Positions 59,391-64,000 of a stretch of DNA of 64,000 nucleotides are shown piece after piece. The position numbers were made by a program, and so were the translations under genes. Source of the stretch: an uncultured Prevotellaceae bacterium (GTDB taxonomy: Bacteria > Bacteroidota > Bacteroidia > Bacteroidales > Bacteroidaceae); assembly GCA_947176895.1 (NCBI GenBank), contig CAMWSK010000006.1:27417-91416 (forward strand), in the 5' to 3' direction. Each line of letters opens with the position of its first letter. The first letter of the stretch is position 1. Below the pieces are notes generated by a model. That model saw only the letters and a program-made list of their open reading frames with translations, had not been told where the DNA came from and did not search any database.

Positions 59391-60407
59391 GAGAGCGAAA
59401 AGTTTCTGTACCAGACGGGGCAGGCCGTAACGATCCACTTCGTTGAGGGGCACCCAGCGGTAATCCCCGGGCAGGGTGGGGCGCCGGTCCGCTTCCACAC
59501 GGTAGGCGTCGGCGAGGAGCACCTGGTGGCTGAGCACATGCTTCATGCCCGAGCGGAGCAGCACGGCCCCTTCCGCCCAGGGGGGCAGCGCGGCGGTCCC
59601 GCATCCCGTGACCTCCATCATGTAGGGCTCCCACAGCCCTTGCCAGATGTCGCCTCCCGGCCGCCGGCGCAGTGCCACGCAGCCCCCGCATTCCACCCAC
59701 AGATAGATGAAACGCCGTTCGCGTTGCTTCACCTTTCCCTGTTTCACGGGATGGTTTTCGGCTGTTCCGTCGGGATATACGGCACAGTAGACGTTGAGCG
59801 GGCACTCGCCGCATTGCGGGTTCCGGGGCGTGCAGACCATGGCGCCGAGGTCCATCATCGCCTGGTTCCAGTCGGCGGCCCGGTCGGGCGGCAGGATGTC
59901 GCGGGCCAGATCGCGGAAGAGGCGCTGCCCCTGCGTGGTGTCGATGGGCGTGGCGATGGCATAGAGGCGGCTGAGCACCCGGTAGACGTTGCCGTCCACC
60001 ACGGCCTGTGCCTCGCCGAAGCACAGGCTGGCGATGGCTGCCGCCGTGTAGGGACCCACGCCCGGCAGCCGGATGATCTCGGCATACGTCTGCGGGAACG
60101 CGCCCATGGCGGCGATGAGCTTGGCGGCGCGGTGCAGGTTGCGTGCGCGGCTGTAGTAGCCCAGCCCCTGCCACAGGCGCATCACCTGTTGCTCGTCGGC
60201 TCCGGCCAGCCGATCCACGGTGGGCCAGGCGGCCACGAAGCGTTGCCAGTAGGCCATGCCCTGGCTGATGCGTGTCTGTTGCATGATGATTTCCGAGAGC
60301 CATACGCGGTAGGGCTCCGGGTCGGTGCGCCACGGCAGTTCGCGCCCGTGCCGGGCGAACCATCCCAGCAAGGGCGCGTGCAGGTGGTTGTGGTCTGTTT
60401 TGCTCAT
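59379..60407 (-). CDS. mutY: Adenine DNA glycosylase
   Basis: Removes adenine mispaired with 8-oxoguanine. 342 residues from MSKTDHNHLHAPLLGWF. Helix-hairpin-helix LPGVGPYTAAAIASLCF with the catalytic Asp in VVDGNVYRVLSR, the iron-sulfur ligands C-x6-C-x2-C-x5-C (CTPRNPQCGECPLNVYC), and a C-terminal NUDT1-like domain for 8-oxoG recognition are all present. The promoter -7 box ends only seven bases before the ATG, so the message may be leaderless. Its last codons and stop lie inside the hairpin of repeat block D. Confidence 0.95.
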   Translation of the reverse strand: MSKTDHNHLHAPLLGWFARHGRELPWRTDPEPYRVWLSEIIMQQTRISQGMAYWQRFVAAWPTVDRLAGADEQQVMRLWQGLGYYSRARNLHRAAKLIAAMGAFPQTYAEIIRLPGVGPYTAAAIASLCFGEAQAVVDGNVYRVLSRLYAIATPIDTTQGQRLFRDLARDILPPDRAADWNQAMMDLGAMVCTPRNPQCGECPLNVYCAVYPDGTAENHPVKQGKVKQRERRFIYLWVECGGCVALRRRPGGDIWQGLWEPYMMEVTGCGTAALPPWAEGAVLLRSGMKHVLSHQVLLADAYRVEADRRPTLPGDYRWVPLNEVDRYGLPRLVQKLFALTDT

Positions 60408-60413
60408 GGGGAA

Positions 60414-60421
60414 CAAAGGTA
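60414..60421 (-). promoter_or_regulatory. -7 box directly before mutY
   Basis: TACCTTTG on the minus strand. With normal spacing, transcription would start at or within a base or two of the mutY ATG. Confidence 0.5.
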
Positions 60422-60502
60422 CTCAATATCTTCGGGAAATCTCGAAGTGTGAACGGGATACTTTTGCCGTACAACCCGATATTTGCCGTTCGCGTCCGGG
60501 CT

Positions 60503-61705
60503 TCAAAGGCTTTTCAGGATTAGGACGTTGGCCTTGTCGACGGCCGAGGTGTCGAGGCTGGCGAGGTAGATTTGCGTGGTGGTCTCGGAATCGTGCCCCA
60601 TCCCCTCGCTGATGATGCTCAGGGGGATGCCCTTGGCTTTGGCGGCTGACGCCCAGCTGTGGCGGGCCACATACATGGTCAGGCGGAAATTGAGGTTGAG
60701 CAGATTGGAAACCTGTTTGAGGTTCCGGTTGATGGAGTGGCCGGCATTGCGGTAGGTGCAGCGTTCGTTGGTGCCCGGCCGGCGGATGATGGGCAGCAGA
60801 TAGTCGGACTTGTTTTCCGGGTATTTGCCGAGGACAAGCTGCATGTCTTTTACCCATTCGATGGTAAGTTGTTGTCCGGTCTTGTGGCGACGGTAGGTGA
60901 TGTAACCGTTTCTGAGGTCGGATTTCTTCAGAAAAGCCATGTCGATGAAGCTCATGCCGCGGAGATAGAAGCTCATCATGAACATGTCGCGGGCAAAGTC
61001 CAGGATGGGGGAGGCCGACAGGTCCAGCACTTTGATTTTCTTGATCACGCTCAGGGGCAAGGCTCTTTTCACGGTTTTGTCAATCCCGGTGTAGACATGG
61101 CGGAAGGGGTTGCGGTTCTCGATGACCTCGTCCTCGACGGCACGGTTGTATACGGCGCGGAGAATGCGGGTGTAGAAGGAGATGGTGTTGGGCACTACTC
61201 CCCGCTTGCGGTGCCATGCCTCGTAGGATTCCATCACTTCGGAGGTGATGCAATCGAGCATGATGTCTTCATCCTGCCTGAACTTCTTGAAACTGACGAG
61301 GGCGGACCGGTACGTCTCGGCCGTCCTGACCTTGCCGTTGCGGCTCAGCCTGGCGATGACGCCCTCCATGAAGTTGAACAGGGAATAGTCCCGGGCGTAG
61401 TGGCCGAACTCGTCGATTACATCATCCGCGCTGTACGATAGCCCGTTGGTATCCAGCCTCCGGTAGATTTTGGTCAGTCTTTCCAAGTCCCACCGGATGC
61501 GCTCGCGGATGGAAAGGATAAGGGACCTGCGCTCGCTTCCGTGGGATGTCGTCACCATGGAGCGTTTCTCGTCCCATTCCGTGGGGAACACGTGATAGCC
61601 GGTCAGCAATTGGCGCACCTTGCGCTCATGGATAACCTGGTAGTAGATGGTGCCTTCGCGGTCTTCGACCGTCGAAGGGCGGAATTTTACTTTTATTGAT
61701 GCCAT
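60503..61705 (-). CDS. Tyrosine recombinase (Bacteroidetes integrase type)
   Basis: Cuts and rejoins DNA at specific sites. 400 residues: an arm-binding N-terminus (KVKFRPSTVEDREGTIYYQVIHERKVRQLLTG in part, about 5-40), a SAM-like core-binding domain (about 100-200) and the catalytic domain (about 215-400). Catalytic residues are visible: the first Arg in SFYLRGMSFIDMAFL, Lys in YRRHKTGQQL, RHSWAS and the GHDSETTTQIYLASL block with the nucleophile Tyr. No excisionase, relaxase or phage genes adjoin and no inverted repeats flank a promoter nearby. It may be a solitary element remnant or an invertase acting at a distance. Confidence 0.92.
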   Translation of the reverse strand: MASIKVKFRPSTVEDREGTIYYQVIHERKVRQLLTGYHVFPTEWDEKRSMVTTSHGSERRSLILSIRERIRWDLERLTKIYRRLDTNGLSYSADDVIDEFGHYARDYSLFNFMEGVIARLSRNGKVRTAETYRSALVSFKKFRQDEDIMLDCITSEVMESYEAWHRKRGVVPNTISFYTRILRAVYNRAVEDEVIENRNPFRHVYTGIDKTVKRALPLSVIKKIKVLDLSASPILDFARDMFMMSFYLRGMSFIDMAFLKKSDLRNGYITYRRHKTGQQLTIEWVKDMQLVLGKYPENKSDYLLPIIRRPGTNERCTYRNAGHSINRNLKQVSNLLNLNFRLTMYVARHSWASAAKAKGIPLSIISEGMGHDSETTTQIYLASLDTSAVDKANVLILKSL

Positions 61706-61746
61706 AGATTTGATTGTTGGTTAGGTGTTTCCGGCTATTTATGGAT

Positions 61747-61784
61747 AACGCGAGTCCGGTGAAATCGGAATAAGCCCGGAACGG
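61747..61784 (+). repeat. Copy of dispersed ACGYGAGTCCG motif
   Basis: AACGCGAGTCCGGTGAAAT followed by CGGAATAAGCCCGGAACG closely matches the right arm at 3986-4014 read in reverse. It lies just upstream of the recombinase gene. The rest of the 314-bp gap up to luxS shows no gene. Confidence 0.6.
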
Positions 61785-61986
61785 GGTCGTTTGTCCGCGA
61801 ATATAAGCAATGTCCGGAATGTCGTAAACCGGGAATCGAACAGGAACAACCTTGACCGTTTTTCCCGTTCTTCCCCGATGCTTCAGGGAGGAGAGCTAAA
61901 TTCATCATGCTCACGTCAGATAAGGAGGGTGAAGAAAAATACTGCATTATTTTGGCTTTTGCTTAAGCGGAAAGGAAAATAATACA

Positions 61987-61994
61987 TATATTTG
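61987..61994 (+). promoter_or_regulatory. -7 box of the luxS operon
   Basis: TATATTTG, 26 bp before the luxS start. No good -33 at the standard distance. Confidence 0.5.
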
Positions 61995-62019
61995 CGGAAA
62001 CAAAACAAAGGGAAAGACA

Positions 62020-62499
62020 TTGGAAAAGATTGCAAGTTTTCAGATAAACCACGAGGCACTTTTGCGTGGTGTCTATGTGAGTCGTAAGGACCGGGTGGGA
62101 GGCGAGACGGTCACCACCCTCGATATCCGGATGAAGGAACCCAACCGCGAGCCCGCCATGGGGCAGGGAGCCATACACACCATCGAGCACCTGGCCGCCA
62201 CCTATCTGCGCAATGATGCCGAGTGGGGGCCGCGCATCGTTTATTTCGGCCCCATGGGTTGCCTCACGGGCTGTTATCTGCTGGTCCGGGGCGATGTGGA
62301 GAGCAGCGAGATGGTGGACATCATCCGCCGCACCTTCCAATTCGTGGCCGACTTCGAGGGCGACATCCCCGGTGCCGCACCCCGCGATTGCGGAAACTGG
62401 CTGCTCCACGACCTGCCCATGGCTCGTTGGGAGAGCCGGCGCTATGTGGACGAAGTGCTGGCGGATATCCGTCCCGAGAACCTTGTTTACCCCGAATGA
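62020..62499 (+). CDS. luxS: S-ribosylhomocysteine lyase (autoinducer-2 synthesis)
   Basis: Splits S-ribosylhomocysteine into homocysteine and DPD, the AI-2 precursor, within the activated methyl cycle. 159 residues, the normal length. The metal site HTIEH (about 53-57) and GPMGCLTGCY (about 75-84, with the catalytic and metal Cys) are intact. The start codon is TTG, giving MEKIASFQINHEALLRG; no ATG is available near. The asparaginase gene begins 7 bp after its stop, so the two are co-transcribed. Confidence 0.96.
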   Translation: MEKIASFQINHEALLRGVYVSRKDRVGGETVTTLDIRMKEPNREPAMGQGAIHTIEHLAATYLRNDAEWGPRIVYFGPMGCLTGCYLLVRGDVESSEMVDIIRRTFQFVADFEGDIPGAAPRDCGNWLLHDLPMARWESRRYVDEVLADIRPENLVYPE

Positions 62500-62505
62500 C
62501 CGACA

Positions 62506-63549
62506 ATGAGTAAGCCTCGTATCCTGCTTGTCTACACCGGTGGCACCATCGGCATGGGCATCAACGAGCGCACGGGAGCTTTGGAACCCCTGCGCTTCAG
62601 CCATTTCCTGCAGGCCATGCCCGAGATGGAGCTGCTGGGCGTGGAGGTGGATGTCATCCAGTTCGACCCCCCCATCGATTCCTGTGAGATGGACCCCAAG
62701 CTGTGGGCGCATCTGGCCGGCATCATCCGGGAGAATTATGACCGTTACGATGGCTTTGTGGTACTTCATGGCACCGACACGATGGCCTATACGGCCTCTG
62801 CACTCAGCTTCATGCTGCGGCACCTGACCAAGCCCGTGATTCTCACGGGCAGCCAGCTGCCCATAGGCATGCTGCGTACCGATGGCAAGGAGAACGTGAT
62901 TACCGGTATCGAGCTGGCCGCCCTGAAGAATGCGGAGGGCCGGGCGGTGGTGCCCGAGGTGTGCATCTATTTCAACGGCAGCCTGCTGCGTGGCAACCGC
63001 TCTACGAAGATTAACGCCGACGGCTTCGAAGCTTTCGACAGCCTCAACTACCCCCATCTGTGCGATGCCGGCGTGGAATTTACCTTTCACACCCATCACA
63101 TCTTCACACCCGACTGGGACAAACCGCTGGAAGTGAATCCGGAAATGGACCCGAACGTGTTGGTCTTCAGCCTGATTCCCGGCATACAGCCATCGCTCGT
63201 TGACCACCTTTTGGGTATCCCCCACCTCAGGGGTATCGTGATGCGCACCTATGGCAGCGGCAATGCTCCCCACCTGGAGTGGATGGAACGTCTGCTGGAT
63301 AGAGCCGCACGGCGCAATGTCGTGATTGTCAACGTAAGCCAGTGTTTGCGCGGCTCCGTACAGATGGACCGTTACGAGGCGGGCCTTCACCTGCTGAACA
63401 AAGGGGTGATCAGCGGGCAGGACTGCACCGTGGAGGCGGCGGCCACCAAACTGATGCACCTGAGCGCCCTCTATCCCAACGATGTGGAGCAGGTGAGGGC
63501 GCACATGACGCGTTCGTTGGCCGGCGAATTGACCGAAAAATGCCCGTGA
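62506..63549 (+). CDS. ansA: Type I L-asparaginase
   Basis: Hydrolyses asparagine to aspartate and ammonia in the cytosol. 347 residues with no signal peptide. The first catalytic Thr is in LLVYTGGTIGMG (about 8-19) and the second in VVLHGTDTMAYTASALSF (about 84-101). KPVILTGSQLPIG and the C-terminal half are typical for the type I (AnsA) group. Linked to luxS by a 7-bp gap, an arrangement whose logic (nitrogen or amino-acid supply) is unclear. Confidence 0.94.
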   Translation: MSKPRILLVYTGGTIGMGINERTGALEPLRFSHFLQAMPEMELLGVEVDVIQFDPPIDSCEMDPKLWAHLAGIIRENYDRYDGFVVLHGTDTMAYTASALSFMLRHLTKPVILTGSQLPIGMLRTDGKENVITGIELAALKNAEGRAVVPEVCIYFNGSLLRGNRSTKINADGFEAFDSLNYPHLCDAGVEFTFHTHHIFTPDWDKPLEVNPEMDPNVLVFSLIPGIQPSLVDHLLGIPHLRGIVMRTYGSGNAPHLEWMERLLDRAARRNVVIVNVSQCLRGSVQMDRYEAGLHLLNKGVISGQDCTVEAAATKLMHLSALYPNDVEQVRAHMTRSLAGELTEKCP

Positions 63550-63553
63550 AAGG

Positions 63554-63585
63554 TTTGCACAATACAAAGGAATCACGTACCTTTG
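63554..63585 (+). promoter_or_regulatory. Promoter of tRNA-Ser
   Basis: TTTG (63554-63557), 20 nt, TACCTTTG (63578-63585). It gives a start about 12 nt before the mature tRNA. Confidence 0.75.
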
Positions 63586-63603
63586 CACAGCAAAGCGCGT
63601 GAA

Positions 63604-63690
63604 GGAGAGATGCCAGAGTGGTCGAATGGACCGCACTCGAAATGCGGCGTACGGGCGACTGTACCCTGGGTTCGAATCCCAGTCTCTCCG
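63604..63690 (+). tRNA. tRNA-Ser (anticodon CGA)
   Basis: 87 nt. The acceptor arm GGAGAGA pairs with TCTCTCC, with discriminator G. The anticodon loop CTCGAAA on a 5-bp stem gives CGA (Ser, UCG codons). A long variable arm (about 63645-63665) is typical of Ser tRNA, and the T-arm has GGTTCGAATCC. The 3' CCA is not encoded. Confidence 0.96.
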
Positions 63691-63724
63691 CAATAAATGC
63701 TGAAGATCAGCAAATTGCAAAACA

Positions 63725-63764
63725 AACACCCAGTTTTACACCCAAGAATGTAAAATTGGGTGTT
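63725..63764 (+). terminator. Terminator of tRNA-Ser
   Basis: AACACCCAGTTTTACA pairs with TGTAAAATTGGGTGTT (one G-U type pair), followed by TTTTG. Confidence 0.75.
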
Positions 63765-63842
63765 TTTGTATTATTTAAGAAAACTGCCGAGCGACTATGC
63801 ATTGATCAGTGATTCTTTCCATTTCCAATTACCTTATAAAGC

Positions 63843-63998
63843 CTAAAACAATATCATACACAAAGCTATGTCGCTGCGCTCTGCTGCAAAACGAGCAATC
63901 GCCAATGGAGTCAAAGCGCAAATCCACCCCATCCACGCATAGACCGGATGCGGCATAATGACATTCTTTGCAGTAAAGTTATATGGCATATCCACAAT
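63843..63998 (-). CDS. C-terminal fragment of an unidentified protein (runs off the window)
   Basis: 51 codons open from the right edge to a TAG at 63843. The reading MPYNFTAKNVIMPHPVYAWMG followed by WICALTPLAIARFAAERSDIAL looks protein-like, with conserved-type Pro, His and Trp residues, but I do not recognise the family. It is AT-richer than the genes to the left and convergent with the tRNA, so it may belong to an element inserted beyond tRNA-Ser. The rest of the gene lies outside the window. Confidence 0.5.
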   Translation of the reverse strand: MVDMPYNFTAKNVIMPHPVYAWMGWICALTPLAIARFAAERSDIALCMILF

Positions 63999-64000
63999 AC

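Noticed and set aside
60400..62020. Invertible promoter flanking the tyrosine recombinase
   Set aside because: No inverted repeat pair enclosing a promoter was found by eye on either side of the gene.

Overview
The window looks like the chromosome of a high-GC member of the Bacteroidales, most likely Prevotellaceae. Promoters follow the Bacteroidetes pattern (TTTG, 19-20 nt, TAnnTTTG). The ilvD-ilvB-ilvN-thioesterase-ilvC order is characteristic of the group. Polysaccharide-degrading enzymes carry short C-terminal secretion-type tails, and several products are families largely known from Bacteroidetes (DUF4468, DUF4878, putative porin, DPE2-like amylomaltase). Species cannot be decided from the sequence alone.

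Layout. 1-4060: 3' part of a GH95 enzyme, a structured RNA leader and a DUF4468 protein. 4084-10175: branched-chain amino acid operon (ilvD, ilvB, ilvN, acyl-ACP thioesterase, ilvC) read leftwards from one clear promoter. 10391-17549: a secreted alpha/beta hydrolase, a Sau3AI-like restriction-modification (RM) pair, and a tight operon of tri-haem peroxidase, TIR-like protein and patatin-like phospholipase. 17686-27915: GH92 mannosidase, then a TolC/MacA/MacB-type efflux operon running into DUF4468, a small membrane protein and a putative porin. 28497-34865: a TarI/IspD-like cytidylyltransferase overlapping a CDP-alcohol phosphotransferase, mscL, two small lipoproteins, a DPE2-like 4-alpha-glucanotransferase and a small membrane protein. 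35008-41487: GH20 hexosaminidase, L-serine dehydratase, HU, a small conserved-looking peptide, a secreted protein with a long leader, and a TrmH/SpoU methyltransferase. 41523-44148: a strongly AT-rich AlwI-like RM pair. 44493-52321: threonine operon (thrA, phosphoglycerate-mutase-like homoserine kinase, thrC), DEAD-box helicase, SBF-like transporter and a DUF4878 lipoprotein. 52599-59195: two paralogous GH95/DUF5703-like enzymes flanking a leucine-rich secreted protein. 59379-64000: mutY, a solitary tyrosine recombinase, luxS, type I asparaginase, tRNA-Ser(CGA) and the start of AT-rich sequence.

Themes. Two unrelated RM systems of likely foreign origin are both predicted to read GATC-containing sites, but to protect them with different chemistry (5-methylcytosine versus N6-methyladenine). 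Together with the TIR-like/patatin operon, they make the first RM region look partly defensive. The least explained feature is a dispersed intergenic repeat: four blocks of 3-4 tandem units of about 21 bp, each an A-tract, a CATG-rich core and a T-tract, in the same internal order. Several long perfect hairpins or palindromes lie between convergent genes and probably act as two-way terminators.
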